The notes under the pieces are model-generated. The model was not told the DNA's origin. It worked only from the letters and a program-made list of their open reading frames with translations, and did no database searches. A program made the position numbers and the translations under genes. 64,000 nucleotides of DNA from positions 1,426,001 to 1,490,000 of the forward strand of contig NZ_JACVAK010000001.1 of the NCBI RefSeq assembly GCF_014851805.1. The letters are read 5' to 3'. This document shows, piece by piece, positions 26,894-35,084 of this stretch (positions are counted from its first letter, which is position 1; each line of letters begins with the position of its first letter). The stretch is from Pseudoxanthomonas sp. PXM02. Lineage in GTDB: Bacteria > Pseudomonadota > Gammaproteobacteria > Xanthomonadales > Xanthomonadaceae.

Positions 26894-27270
26894 ACGACTG
26901 CCCCGTGTGTTGCGGCCCGCTGAGCCGCATCGAGGTGGCGCCCTGCTTCGACTGCGGGCATGTCCCTCGCGAGCTGGACGAGTGCCGGCGTGGTGAGCAC
27001 GAGTACCACGTGTTCGAATTGTGGGGCCGCGAGCTGGTGCTCTGCGATTTCTGCGATGCGGATTTCGGTTCCTACCTCCCCGATTACTGGGGCCTGCCCG
27101 CAGGACCCCTGCCCGATTACCCGTTGCAGCTGATCCGACGGGTCGCGCACCCGTACATCGCCCAGGACCTGTACTGCGCGGCCTGCCGGAAGCGCCTGGC
27201 CTTCCTCCTGTTCCGGCATCATGCGCTGGCGCGGAACGCCGGCGAACCCTCCTCCAGGACGCTCCCATGA
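26890..27270 (+). CDS. Cys-rich (zinc-ribbon-like) protein of unknown function
   Basis: A 126-residue soluble protein with four cysteine pairs: CPVC at 4-7, CFDC near 19-22, CDFC near 52-55, and CAAC near 97-100. Two zinc ribbons are likely. Between them is YWGLPAGPLPDYPLQLIRRV. Start GTG at 26890 within GTGA overlaps the previous stop, and its own stop overlaps the YciI gene, so it is embedded in a coupled chain. Similar short Cys-rich ORFs occur in xanthomonads without function. Confidence 0.6.
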   Translation: MNDCPVCCGPLSRIEVAPCFDCGHVPRELDECRRGEHEYHVFELWGRELVLCDFCDADFGSYLPDYWGLPAGPLPDYPLQLIRRVAHPYIAQDLYCAACRKRLAFLLFRHHALARNAGEPSSRTLP

Positions 27271-27662
27271 CAACCTCCGACTACCTCCTCATCTCCCGCG
27301 GCCAGTGGGACGAATCGGCCTCGAAGGAAGACGTGCAGGACGCGATCGACCGTTTCTACGTCTGGTACGAGCAAGGGCTGGCCGACGGTGTGCTGAAGCC
27401 CGGCAGCCGGCTGGAGCACCGCGGCAAGCAGGTGTCGCGCAGCGGGATCACCGACGGACCGTTCGCCGAGGCGAAGGAGCTGGTGGGCGGCTACTGGTTC
27501 ATCGTCGCCGACTCGCTGGACCACGCCGCGCAGATCGCCGCGCAGAATCCCTGCCTCGCGTTCGGCCTGACGCTGGAGATCCGTCCGCTGGAAGCCGCAC
27601 GGGCGCGCGCGGAAGTCGTCACCAACGAAACGCCGGCGGCGTGGCGTGCTGACGCCGGCTGA
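27267..27662 (+). CDS. YciI-like (YCII/DGPF domain) protein
   Basis: A 131-residue protein of the YCII/DGPF superfamily. The DGPF-like core is visible in SGITDGPFAEAKELVGGYWFI, and a dimeric ferredoxin-like fold is expected. Members related to this type are often encoded beside ECF41-type sigma factors; none is adjacent here. Start ATG overlaps the previous stop. Function is not established. Confidence 0.82.
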   Translation: MTTSDYLLISRGQWDESASKEDVQDAIDRFYVWYEQGLADGVLKPGSRLEHRGKQVSRSGITDGPFAEAKELVGGYWFIVADSLDHAAQIAAQNPCLAFGLTLEIRPLEAARARAEVVTNETPAAWRADAG

Positions 27663-27671
27663 GCCGCGTCG

Positions 27672-28112
27672 ATGACGGCCGGGATTCCGCTGCTGGAAGG
27701 CGGTTGCCACTGCGGCGCGATCACCCTCGCCTTCTCCACTGCGCTTGTGCCCGCGTCTACGGCGGCGCGCGCCTGCGATTGCAGCTTCTGCCGTGCGCAT
27801 GGGGCCGCCTGGCTGTCGGACGCGAACGCGAACGCGCAGTTGATCGTCCACGCCCACCGTCCGGAGCATCTTCGGCGCTACCGGCAGGGATCGGAGACCG
27901 CACAGTTCCTGCTGTGCGGCGCGTGCGGCGTGCTGGTGGCGGTCGTGTTCGACGAGGACGGCGACACGTACGCGGCCGTCAACGCCGGATGCCTGGCCGC
28001 GCGCGAGACGTTCGCGCCCGCCGTGACCGCCTCGCCGCAGACGCTGGCGCCGGCTGAAAAGACGGCGCGGTGGCGGCAGCTGTGGATTCGCGACGTGCAG
28101 ATACAGGCGTGA
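27672..28112 (+). CDS. GFA-family (glutathione-dependent formaldehyde-activating-like) protein
   Basis: A 146-residue protein with the zinc-binding layout of the GFA fold: GGCHCGAITL with C12 and C14, a CDCSFCRAHG cluster at about 35-40, and LCGACGVLV near 77-80. The founding member was thought to catalyse S-hydroxymethylglutathione formation, but most homologues are uncharacterised. It ends the run of short plus-strand genes; the 513 bp after it contain no gene. Confidence 0.88.
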   Translation: MTAGIPLLEGGCHCGAITLAFSTALVPASTAARACDCSFCRAHGAAWLSDANANAQLIVHAHRPEHLRRYRQGSETAQFLLCGACGVLVAVVFDEDGDTYAAVNAGCLAARETFAPAVTASPQTLAPAEKTARWRQLWIRDVQIQA

Positions 28113-28167
28113 GTGGCGCCGCCTGACGCGTCGCAAGGTTCCGATTCCCTACCTCCGACCGCGGACA

Positions 28168-28570
28168 CTCGCGCGCAAGGCGTCGAGGCTTGCGCGCAAG
28201 CATGAAGGTGAGACACGCAAGCGGCCGAACCTTGTCGGCTCAAGCCGTCAGGAGTGGCGCGCGGGTATGGGCGCCTTGCGGGCAAGCCCCGGCGCCTTGT
28301 GCGCAACCCTCCGTCAATCGGGCGCAAGTCTTTCCGCCTTGCGCGCAACACGGTGGAACCCCGCGCGCAAGGCGTTACGTGTCGCGCGCAAGGTGCGCCC
28401 GTCTCGCGTGTCGGATGCCGAGGCTTGCGCGCACGTCTCAATGTGAGAGAGGCGAGCCTCCGCGTCTTGTGCGCAAGGCGCAGAGACTTGCGCGCAAGAT
28501 CGATCGGCTTGCGTCCGGGCTGCGCAGGCTTGTCAGCCGCCCTGCCCGGGTCGCCGCCGGTGCGTGTCAC
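28168..28570. repeat. Array of imperfect palindromes with a 21-bp period
   Basis: The gap 28113-28625 between the GFA gene and pepP is filled by about 19 units of 21 bp. Each unit carries a version of the 12-bp palindrome CTTGCGCGCAAG followed by a variable 9-bp stretch. Perfect copies are at 28189 and 28487; copies with one mismatch are at 28168, 28275, 28338, 28424 and 28466; other units are more decayed (such as 28317, 28381, 28508). Unit starts fall at 28168, 28189, 28210, 28231, then after a 2-bp shift 28275, 28296, 28317, 28338, then a 1-bp shift 28360, 28381, then 28424, 28445, 28466, 28487, 28508, 28529, 28550. Because 21 is a multiple of three, several frames stay open, but no coding case is convincing. 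Confidence 0.88.
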
Positions 28571-28625
28571 TCCCCCTCTGGCACCGACCGATACAGCGCG
28601 CGCGCATCCGGAACCGACGGAAGGG

Positions 28626-29951
28626 TCAACCCGCCGCCATCGCCGCTTCGATCTCGTCGGCGCTGCGCGCCAGTGCATCGGTCAGCACCACCGGCTCGCC
28701 GGCGGTGACCAGCACGTCGTCTTCGGTGCGGATGCCGATGCCGCGCCACTTCACATCGACGGTGTCGTCGTCGTGGCCGATGTAGAGGCCGGGCTCGATG
28801 GTGAACACCATGCCGGCTTCCAGCAGGCGCGATTCGCCGTCGATCCGGTAGTCGCCCACGTCGTGCACGTCCAGGCCCAGCCAGTGGCCGGTCTTGTGGC
28901 GGTAGAAGCGGCGGTAGGTGCCTTCGGCAAGGTTCTTTTCCAGCCTGCCCTTCAGCAGGCCGAGCCTGAGCAGGCCTTCGGTCAGCGTCTCGACGGCGGC
29001 CACGTGGCCGGCTTCGTACGGCACGCCAACGCGTGCACAGGACAGGGCGGCCTTCTGCGCTTCACCGACGAGGTCGTGCAGCGCCCGCTGCGCAGGGGTG
29101 AAGCGGCCGTTGACCGGGAACGTGCGGGTGATGTCGGCCGCATAGCCGCGGTATTCGGCACCGGCATCGATCAGCACCAGTTCGCCGTCGCGCGCCTGCG
29201 CGGTGTTGGCGCGGTAATGCAGCACGCAGGCGTTGTGGCCGGCGCCGACGATGCTGTTGTACGCCGGCCACGCGTCATTGGCGCGGAACACGCGCTCCAG
29301 GTCGGCCTGCAGTTCGTACTCGCGGATGCCGGGGCGGGCCGCGCGCATGGCGGCGCGATGCGCATCGACACTGATGTCGGCGGCGCGCTGCATCAGCTTG
29401 ATCTCGTCCTTCGACTTGAACAGGCGCAGGTCGTGCAGCAGGTGGCCGAGTTCGAGGAATTCGTGCGGCGGCTGCGCGCCCTGCTTCACGTGCGCGCGCA
29501 CGTGGCGCACCCAGCCGATCAGCTTGAGGTCGAAGTCGGCATCGCGGCCGAAGTGGTAGTAGACGCGCGAGCGGCCTTCCAGCAGGCCGGGCAGGATCTC
29601 GTCCAGGTCGTCGATGGGATAGGCGTCGTCCATCCCGTAGTCGTTGACGGCGCCGTCCTGGCCGGCGCGCGGACCGTCCCAGCCTTCGCGCTCGGGGTCG
29701 CGTTCGCGGCAGAACAGGATGGTCTCGCCGTGCTTGCGGCCGGGCACCAGCACCAGCACCGCGTCCGGCTCGGGAAAGCCGCTGAGGTACCAGAAGTCCG
29801 AGTCCTGCCGGTACGGATAGTGCGTGTCGTGGCTGCGCACGCGCTCGGCGGCGGCCGGCAGCACCAGGATCGCGTCGTTGCCGGCCAGGCGCATCAGTTG
29901 CTTGCGGCGGCGGGCGAACTCCGCGGCGCTGATGCCGGCGACGGCCTTCAT
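28626..29951 (-). CDS. pepP: Xaa-Pro aminopeptidase
   Basis: A 441-residue M24 aminopeptidase P that removes N-terminal residues before proline. Metal-binding landmarks are LVLIDAGAEYRGYAADITRTF, HKTGHWLGLDVHD, FTIEPGLYIG and GIGIRTEDDVLV. The N-terminal creatinase-like domain has YRQDSDFWYLSGFPEPDAV. Start ATG 29951 overlaps the YgfB-like stop by one base (TGATG), giving coupling. The ygfB-pepP order matches E. coli, where ubiH follows; here ubiH is missing and the 21-bp array comes next. Confidence 0.95.
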   Translation of the reverse strand: MKAVAGISAAEFARRRKQLMRLAGNDAILVLPAAAERVRSHDTHYPYRQDSDFWYLSGFPEPDAVLVLVPGRKHGETILFCRERDPEREGWDGPRAGQDGAVNDYGMDDAYPIDDLDEILPGLLEGRSRVYYHFGRDADFDLKLIGWVRHVRAHVKQGAQPPHEFLELGHLLHDLRLFKSKDEIKLMQRAADISVDAHRAAMRAARPGIREYELQADLERVFRANDAWPAYNSIVGAGHNACVLHYRANTAQARDGELVLIDAGAEYRGYAADITRTFPVNGRFTPAQRALHDLVGEAQKAALSCARVGVPYEAGHVAAVETLTEGLLRLGLLKGRLEKNLAEGTYRRFYRHKTGHWLGLDVHDVGDYRIDGESRLLEAGMVFTIEPGLYIGHDDDTVDVKWRGIGIRTEDDVLVTAGEPVVLTDALARSADEIEAAMAAG

Positions 29952-30493
29952 CAGTTCAGGCTCCGGCGGTGCCGGGGCCCGAGCACGCAATCGCCATGGA
30001 GCAGCAGGACGGCGACGCGGACGAACTCTTCCAGTTCGGCCAGTGCGTCCTCGTCTTCCTCATCGTCGCTGCTCTCGGCCGAGGCCTGCGCCAACCGCGC
30101 CAGATCCTGCAGCGCTTCCTGGCCTTCCTCGGACAGCGGCGGCGATGCACCCGCGGCGAGTCCGAAGGCGCCCAGGAATCCCTGGCACCAGCCGAACAGC
30201 GCTTCGGCACGCTCGTCGAGCGGACGGTCGGCCGCAGGCAGCAGCAGGTCGAAGGCGAAGCTGCGGTCTTCCAGCTGGGCGACGGCACACGCACGCAGTT
30301 GGTCCAGCGCACTGCCTGCCGCAGGCGCGGGCAGCTGGTCGTCGGCCAGCGCGCGGGCCAGCCAGGTGTCGTCGGCAGTGCCGCCGCCGGCCAGCCAGCC
30401 GCACAGCGCGCCGTGCAGTTCCGAGGCGTCCATGGCCAGGCCGAGCTGGCGGGAAGCGGCCGCCACGTCGGCGATATCGGGAAGGTCGGGCAT
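29951..30493 (-). CDS. YgfB/YecA (UPF0149) family protein
   Basis: A 180-residue protein of the UPF0149 family. Typical sequence: ASELHGALCGWLAGGG near the N-terminus, PLDERAEALFGWCQGFLGAFG in the middle, and an acidic C-terminus with EEDEDALAELEEFVRVAVLL. Its E. coli and Pseudomonas relatives sit upstream of pepP; the Pseudomonas one has been linked to regulation of a beta-lactamase regulator. Start ATG 30493 is chosen because the preceding frame is not family-like. It is coupled to pepP by a 1-bp overlap. Confidence 0.9.
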   Translation of the reverse strand: MPDLPDIADVAAASRQLGLAMDASELHGALCGWLAGGGTADDTWLARALADDQLPAPAAGSALDQLRACAVAQLEDRSFAFDLLLPAADRPLDERAEALFGWCQGFLGAFGLAAGASPPLSEEGQEALQDLARLAQASAESSDDEEDEDALAELEEFVRVAVLLLHGDCVLGPRHRRSLN

Positions 30494-30630
30494 AGAAGAA
30501 CGCAATCCGTCAGGGGTTTCGGACAACCCCGTCAGTGTACCAACGAAAACCCGCCTCCCTCCTTGTTGTGCATGTGTACGCATGCCTACACTCGCATATT
30601 GCCTACGCTCCGGGCGCCCGTCCTCCCTCC

Positions 30631-32889
30631 ATGCACGCCTCTTCTGTCGCTGCAATCCTGGCAACGGCTTCCCCGCTGTCGTCCCGGCTGGCCATGGGAC
30701 TGGCGGGCGTGGTGCTGCTGGGCGTGGTGGTGATCGGCACGCGGCGCTGGTGGCAGGCCTGGCTGGAAAGCCGCCAGGCGCCGCAGGAACCGTTGCGGAG
30801 CGAGTCGCTGCGCAACCGTGACGAGCGCCTGAAGCTGGCGCTGTGGGCCTCGGGCGAACAGTTCTGGGACTACGACCTGGGCCAGCGCCGCCTGTACCGC
30901 ATGCGTGCCGACGAGACCGCCGTGCAGACCGCCGACATCACCGTGCTCACGCGCCAGGGCGAAGTGCCGACGATCCACGCGGAAGACCTGCCGATGGTGC
31001 AGGAGCGCCTGCGCCTGCACCTGCAGGGCAAGACGCCGCTCTTCATGTCCGAGCACCGCATGGACATGCAGGGCAACGGCACCTGGGTGTGGGTGCGCGC
31101 ACGCGGCCGCGTGGTCGAGCGCGACGGCGAAGGCCAGCCGATCCGCATTGCCGGTACCGCGCGCGATATCACCGCCAGCCGCAATGCCGAGTACGAACAC
31201 CGCATCGCCGGCGAGGTGATGCGCAGCATGAACGAGGCCGTGGCCGTGCTGGACTGGGCGCACCAGTTCATCACCATCAACCCGGCCTTCACCCGCATCA
31301 CCGGCTATGCGGAAGAGGAAATCATCGGCCAGCCGATGACGATGCTGGACAGCGACCAGCACGAGGACGCCTTCTTCGAGCGGATGAACCGCGAGCTGCG
31401 CCTCACCGGGCGCTGGTCGGGCGAGGTATGGAAGGTCCGCAAGGACGGCGAGGAGATCCTCTGCCGCATCGAGACCAACGTGGTGCCCGACGCCAGCGGC
31501 GAACGTCCGCTGTACGTGCAGGTGCTCACCGACATCACCGAGCAGAAGCGCGCCGAACAGGAACTGCGCTACCTGGCCAACTACGACACGCTGACCAGCC
31601 TGCCCAACCGTTCGCTGCTGTCGGAGCGGCTGTCGCGCGCGATCGTGCGGGCGCGTCGCGAGCACGGGCACGTCGCAGTGCTGTTCATCGACCTGGACCG
31701 CTTCAAGGACATCAACGACTCGCTCGGCCACGCCACCGGCGACCGCATCCTGCGCTCTGCCGCGGCACGCGTGCAGCAGACGGTGGGCACGCAGCACACG
31801 GTGGCGCGCCTGAGCGGCGACGAGTTCACCGTGGTGCTGGAAGACATCAACGGCATGCCGGACGCCGAAGAGGTCGCACAGCGCATCATCCAGGCCTTCC
31901 GCGCACCGCTGAACTTCGGTGAGCGACTGGAACTGGCGGTGTCGCCGTCGATCGGCATCAGCCTCTATCCCGAGCACGCGCAGGTACCGACCGAATTGCT
32001 GAAGCACGCCGACACCGCGATGTACCAGGCCAAGGCGATGGGCCGGCACACCTACCAGGTGTATTCGGAGTCGATGGACGAGAAGAACCGCCATCGCGCC
32101 ATCCTCGCCAGCGCGCTGCGTCGCGCGATCGACCGCAACGAACTGTCGCTGGTGTTCCAGCCGCGCCTGTCGATCTCGCGCCAGCGGATCACCGGCGTCG
32201 AGGCGCTGCTGCGCTGGGACAGCAAGGAATTCGGCATGGTCTCGCCGGCCCAGTTCATTCCGCTCGCCGAAGAGTCCGGCATGATCCTCGAACTGGGCGC
32301 CTGGGCCCTGCGCCACGCCTGCATGACGATGCGCGAGTGGCACGACGCCGGCCTGGAAGAGCTCAGCGTGGCGGTGAACGTCTCCGCCACGCAGTTGCAG
32401 CGCGGCGACCTGCAGACCGTCGTGGCGCGCACGCTGGAGGAAACCGGCGTGCCGGCCAACCGGCTGGAGCTGGAGCTGACCGAGAGCGTGGTCATGGCCA
32501 GCCCCGAGCAGAACGCCGACACACTGCGCGCCTGCCGCCGCCTGGGCATCTCGCTGGCGATCGACGACTTCGGCACCGGTTACTCGTCGCTGGCGTACCT
32601 GAAGCGCCTGCCGCTGACCACGCTGAAGATCGACCGCGAATTCATCAGCGACCTGACCCACGACACCGACGACGAGGCGATCACCAGCACCATCATCACG
32701 ATGGGCCAGTCGCTGGCGCTGAAGGTGGTGGCCGAAGGCGTGGAGACCTGGGACCAGTACGAGTTCCTGCGCAACCACGGCTGCGACGAAGTGCAGGGCC
32801 ACTGGGTCTCGCAGGCGCTGAGCGCCGACCAGTGCCTGCGCTTCATCCGCGACTATTACCCCGGTTCAGGCATGCGCGTCGCCTCCTGA
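30631..32889 (+). CDS. PAS-GGDEF-EAL cyclic-di-GMP enzyme
   Basis: A 752-residue membrane-anchored signalling protein. One membrane helix lies at about 20-40 (MGLAGVVLLGVVVIG). Two PAS-type sensor modules follow, the second with PAFTRITGYAEEEIIGQPMT. The GGDEF domain has SGDEF at 395-399 (first Gly to Ser, seen in some active cyclases). The EAL domain has EALLRWD at 524, LTESVVM, DDFGTGYSSLAYL, KIDREFI and AEGVET, so phosphodiesterase residues look intact. It may act both ways. Start ATG 30631 is preferred over 30535 because the extra 32 residues lie in the divergent promoter gap with the YgfB gene. Confidence 0.92.
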   Translation: MHASSVAAILATASPLSSRLAMGLAGVVLLGVVVIGTRRWWQAWLESRQAPQEPLRSESLRNRDERLKLALWASGEQFWDYDLGQRRLYRMRADETAVQTADITVLTRQGEVPTIHAEDLPMVQERLRLHLQGKTPLFMSEHRMDMQGNGTWVWVRARGRVVERDGEGQPIRIAGTARDITASRNAEYEHRIAGEVMRSMNEAVAVLDWAHQFITINPAFTRITGYAEEEIIGQPMTMLDSDQHEDAFFERMNRELRLTGRWSGEVWKVRKDGEEILCRIETNVVPDASGERPLYVQVLTDITEQKRAEQELRYLANYDTLTSLPNRSLLSERLSRAIVRARREHGHVAVLFIDLDRFKDINDSLGHATGDRILRSAAARVQQTVGTQHTVARLSGDEFTVVLEDINGMPDAEEVAQRIIQAFRAPLNFGERLELAVSPSIGISLYPEHAQVPTELLKHADTAMYQAKAMGRHTYQVYSESMDEKNRHRAILASALRRAIDRNELSLVFQPRLSISRQRITGVEALLRWDSKEFGMVSPAQFIPLAEESGMILELGAWALRHACMTMREWHDAGLEELSVAVNVSATQLQRGDLQTVVARTLEETGVPANRLELELTESVVMASPEQNADTLRACRRLGISLAIDDFGTGYSSLAYLKRLPLTTLKIDREFISDLTHDTDDEAITSTIITMGQSLALKVVAEGVETWDQYEFLRNHGCDEVQGHWVSQALSADQCLRFIRDYYPGSGMRVAS

Positions 32890-32893
32890 ACTC

Positions 32894-32942
32894 GTGAGGG
32901 AGCGACGTCGGTCGCGATACCGGGCCCTTAATCGCGACCGAC
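32894..32942. repeat. Inverted repeat after the GGDEF-EAL gene
   Basis: GTCGGTCGCGAT (32907-32918) is the inverse of ATCGCGACCGAC (32931-32942), preceded by GTGAGGGAGCGAC. It resembles the GGGAGCGAC family also at 38826-38898. It may act as a terminator but has no T-run. Confidence 0.7.
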
Positions 32943-32993
32943 CTGCCCACCTGCCCTTGACCCGCCCTCGGGCGCATGCCTATCGTGGCCGCC

Positions 32994-33215
32994 ATGGATA
33001 CCGCCGACCTCCTCGACCAGCTCCGCGCACTCAGCACGCGCATCCAGGACCTGGCCGACCGGTGCCAGCGTCTTACGGATGAAAACCGCAGCCTGCGCCA
33101 GCAGCAGGAACATCTGGTGGGCGAACGCTCGCAGTTGCTGGCGAAGAACGAGCAGGCGCGTTCGCGGGTAGAAGCGATGATCAGCCGCCTCAAGTCCCTG
33201 GAGCAGCACACGTGA
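32994..33215 (+). CDS. TIGR02449-type small coiled-coil protein
   Basis: A 73-residue protein, almost entirely coiled coil, starting MDTADLLDQLRALSTRIQDL and rich in Glu/Gln/Arg/Leu heptads (DENRSLRQQQEHLVGERSQLL). It matches the TIGR02449 family usually found just upstream of zapA and is ZapB-like in build. The stop overlaps the GTG of zapA. A role at the division ring with ZapA is plausible by place and shape but not proven. Confidence 0.85.
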   Translation: MDTADLLDQLRALSTRIQDLADRCQRLTDENRSLRQQQEHLVGERSQLLAKNEQARSRVEAMISRLKSLEQHT

Positions 33216-33508
33216 GCGCCAACGAACCGGTCAGCGTCCATATCCTGGACCGCGAATACACCGTGGGCGTCGCACCGGACGAACGCTCCAGCCTGATGGC
33301 CGCCGCCAAGCTGCTCGACAGCCGCATGCGCGAAGTGCGTGGCAGCAACCGCATGGCCGCCGTCGATCGCGTCGCCGTGCTGGCCGCGCTGAATCTGGCA
33401 CATGAATTGCAGCAGCTGCGCGACGAGCAGCACGCACGCAACCGCGAGGTCGAACGCACCTTGCAGAATCTGCATCGCAAGCTCGATGGCGCGCTCGGCA
33501 CGCCATAA
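33212..33508 (+). CDS. zapA: Cell division protein ZapA
   Basis: A 98-residue ZapA that binds and bundles FtsZ. Family start VSVHILDREYTVGVAPDERSSL and the C-terminal helix DRVAVLAALNLAHELQQLRDE are present. The start is GTG 33212 in GTGA, overlapping the upstream stop. Downstream is the 6S RNA gene and ygfA, the same order as in E. coli (zapA-ssrS-ygfA), a strong synteny check. Confidence 0.95.
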   Translation: MSANEPVSVHILDREYTVGVAPDERSSLMAAAKLLDSRMREVRGSNRMAAVDRVAVLAALNLAHELQQLRDEQHARNREVERTLQNLHRKLDGALGTP

Positions 33509-33557
33509 CTTCCTGCGCACGTCGCCGACTGCGCACTGAATCCGCCGACGAACGGGC

Positions 33558-33585
33558 TAGGCAAAAAATCCTCACTCGCTATACT
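33558..33585 (+). promoter_or_regulatory. Putative ssrS promoter
   Basis: TATACT (33580-33585) is a near-perfect -10; TAGGCA (33558-33563) at 16 bp is a fair -35. The predicted start is at about 33592, matching the 5' end required by the 6S RNA closing stem. Confidence 0.65.
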
Positions 33586-33593
33586 GGCCCTGC

Positions 33594-33776
33594 GTCCTCT
33601 GCTGTACTCGACAGTGAGCGCAAACATTCGCCTTGTCCCTTAATGACGACCACGGGATGGTGACGTAACCGGGAGTGCAGGTCTGCCTCGCAGCGGAAAG
33701 CCCGATGGTTGCCCAACCTTCCCACTTGAACCCCGGGTTCAAGGTCGTTTCGCGAACATCGTGCATGGCGGAGGAC
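33594..33776 (+). ncRNA. ssrS: 6S RNA
   Basis: A 183-nt RNA between zapA and ygfA. The ends pair (GUCCUCUGC with GCGGAGGAC, one G-U), giving the closing stem. The conserved internal segment CTTGAACCCCGGGTTCAAGG (33725-33744) matches the well known 6S hairpin near the 3' side of the bubble. Length is near the E. coli 184 nt. 6S RNA mimics an open promoter and sequesters housekeeping RNA polymerase in stationary phase. A T-run lies just after the 3' end at 33779-33785. Exact ends are within a few bases. Confidence 0.93.
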
Positions 33777-33946
33777 GTATTTTTCCCGCGGCAGCGGCAT
33801 CAGCCGCGACCCGGCCGGTCCTGTTGCACCCGCCCTTGAGCGGGATGACTTCGAAACGAAGCCGACTGCACTAGGGATCCGACGCACAGGGCCGTGACTG
33901 ACGCCGCTCCCGCGGTCCCACGCCGGCAACACCGGTGCGCATGCCG

Positions 33947-33952
33947 TAAAAT
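33947..33952 (+). promoter_or_regulatory. Putative -10 box of ygfA
   Basis: TAAAAT, 32 bp before the ATG of ygfA, in the 208-bp gap after 6S RNA. No convincing -35. The gene may also be expressed by read-through from ssrS as in E. coli. Confidence 0.3.
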
Positions 33953-33984
33953 TCGCGCATGCCTTCCCCCTCTCCTTCTTCGCC

Positions 33985-34587
33985 ATGACCGTCGAGCGCG
34001 ATGCGCTGCGGCGCGAACTGCGTGCGCGTCGCCGCGCCCTGCCGGCCGCCGAACGGATCGCCGGTGCCGACGCGCTGGCGGCACGCCTGTTCGCACTGCC
34101 GTTCTTCCCGGCCACGGGCTACGTCGCCGGCTACTGGGCGATGGATGGCGAGATCGGCCTGCACAGCTGGCAATTGCGGTTGCCGACAGGCGTGGTCTAT
34201 TGCCTGCCGGTGCTGGCCGATGACGAAACGCTGCGCTTCGCGCCCTGGCGACCCGGCGACGAACTGGTGACCAACCGCTACGGCATTCCCGAACCAGACG
34301 TCGATCCGCGCTCCGGACTGCCGGCCGCCGACATGTCCCTGATCGTGGTGCCCTTGGTGGGTTTCGACGCCGCAGGGCATCGCCTCGGCATGGGCGGCGG
34401 CTGGTACGACCGCACGCTGGCCGCGCGTCTGCAGCGGCCCGCACCGCCCTGGCTGGTCGGCGTGGGCTTCGAGACACAGCGTGTCGAATCGATCGGCGCG
34501 CAAGCGTGGGACGTGCCGCTGGATGCCATCTGCACCGAGCGCGACACGTTGCTTCCCTCCCCTTCTCCGCTGGACGTCCTGCAATGA
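33985..34587 (+). CDS. ygfA: 5-formyltetrahydrofolate cyclo-ligase
   Basis: A 200-residue ATP-dependent enzyme that converts 5-formyl-THF to 5,10-methenyl-THF. Signatures: ATGYVAGYWAMDGEI, LIVVPLVGFDAAGHRLGMGG and GWYDRTLAA, then GVGFETQRVESI. In E. coli this gene is cotranscribed with 6S RNA and linked to persister formation; the same order holds here. The stop overlaps the EVE gene by 4 bp. Confidence 0.94.
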   Translation: MTVERDALRRELRARRRALPAAERIAGADALAARLFALPFFPATGYVAGYWAMDGEIGLHSWQLRLPTGVVYCLPVLADDETLRFAPWRPGDELVTNRYGIPEPDVDPRSGLPAADMSLIVVPLVGFDAAGHRLGMGGGWYDRTLAARLQRPAPPWLVGVGFETQRVESIGAQAWDVPLDAICTERDTLLPSPSPLDVLQ

Positions 34588-35051
34588 CCGCGCGCAAGCA
34601 CTACTGGCTGATGAAGTCCGAACCGGATGCCTTCTCCATCGACAACCTGAAGAAGGTCGGCACCGAGCCGTGGAACGGCGTACGCAACTACCAGGCGCGA
34701 AATTTCATGCGCGCCATGCAGGTCGGCGACGGCGTGCTGTTCTACCACTCCAACTGCAAGGAACCGGGCATCGTCGGTACCGCCACCGTAGCGGCAACGG
34801 CGTACCCGGATGAGACCCAGTTCGATCCCAAGTCCGATTACCACGATCCCAAAAGCACGCGCGAAGAACCGCGCTGGTCGCTGGTGGAAGTGAAGTTCGA
34901 ACGCAAGCTCAAGCGCACCATCACGCTGGACGAGATCAAGCAGCACGCGGACGACCTGGGCGAGGGCTTTGCGCTGATCCAGCGCGGCAGCCGCCTGTCG
35001 GTGCTGCCGGTCACCGCCGCGCAATGGAAATTCCTGCTGGCGCTGGAATGA
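34584..35051 (+). CDS. EVE domain protein
   Basis: A 155-residue EVE (PUA-like) protein, starting MTARKHYWLMKSEPDAFSID, with the conserved WNGVRNYQARNFMRAMQVGD and GDGVLFYHSNC blocks. EVE domains bind modified bases in RNA or DNA, and some serve in defence; small stand-alone ones like this are widespread and are often found beside ygfA or rpiA. Start ATG 34584 overlaps the ygfA stop, so the two are coupled. Confidence 0.92.
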   Translation: MTARKHYWLMKSEPDAFSIDNLKKVGTEPWNGVRNYQARNFMRAMQVGDGVLFYHSNCKEPGIVGTATVAATAYPDETQFDPKSDYHDPKSTREEPRWSLVEVKFERKLKRTITLDEIKQHADDLGEGFALIQRGSRLSVLPVTAAQWKFLLALE

Positions 35052-35084
35052 CCTCCCCTTTTCTTTCCTGATACTGCGATCCCC

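Noticed and set aside
28168-28570. CRISPR array
   Set aside because: Repeats are 12 bp with 9-bp gaps, repeats are imperfect, and no cas genes are near.
28190-28708. Arg/Leu-rich frames in both directions through the 21-bp array
   Set aside because: Open only because 21 is a multiple of three and the palindrome reads the same on each strand; no ribosome site, and they overlap pepP or the GFA gene.
28254-30821. A plus-strand open frame of 855 codons running through the array and antisense to pepP
   Set aside because: It is the shadow of pepP and the YgfB gene on the opposite strand in high-GC DNA; its protein has no family resemblance and very biased composition.
33509-33984. A protein gene in the gap between zapA and ygfA
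   Set aside because: The only open frames overlap the 6S RNA and have no family resemblance; the RNA and promoters explain the gap.
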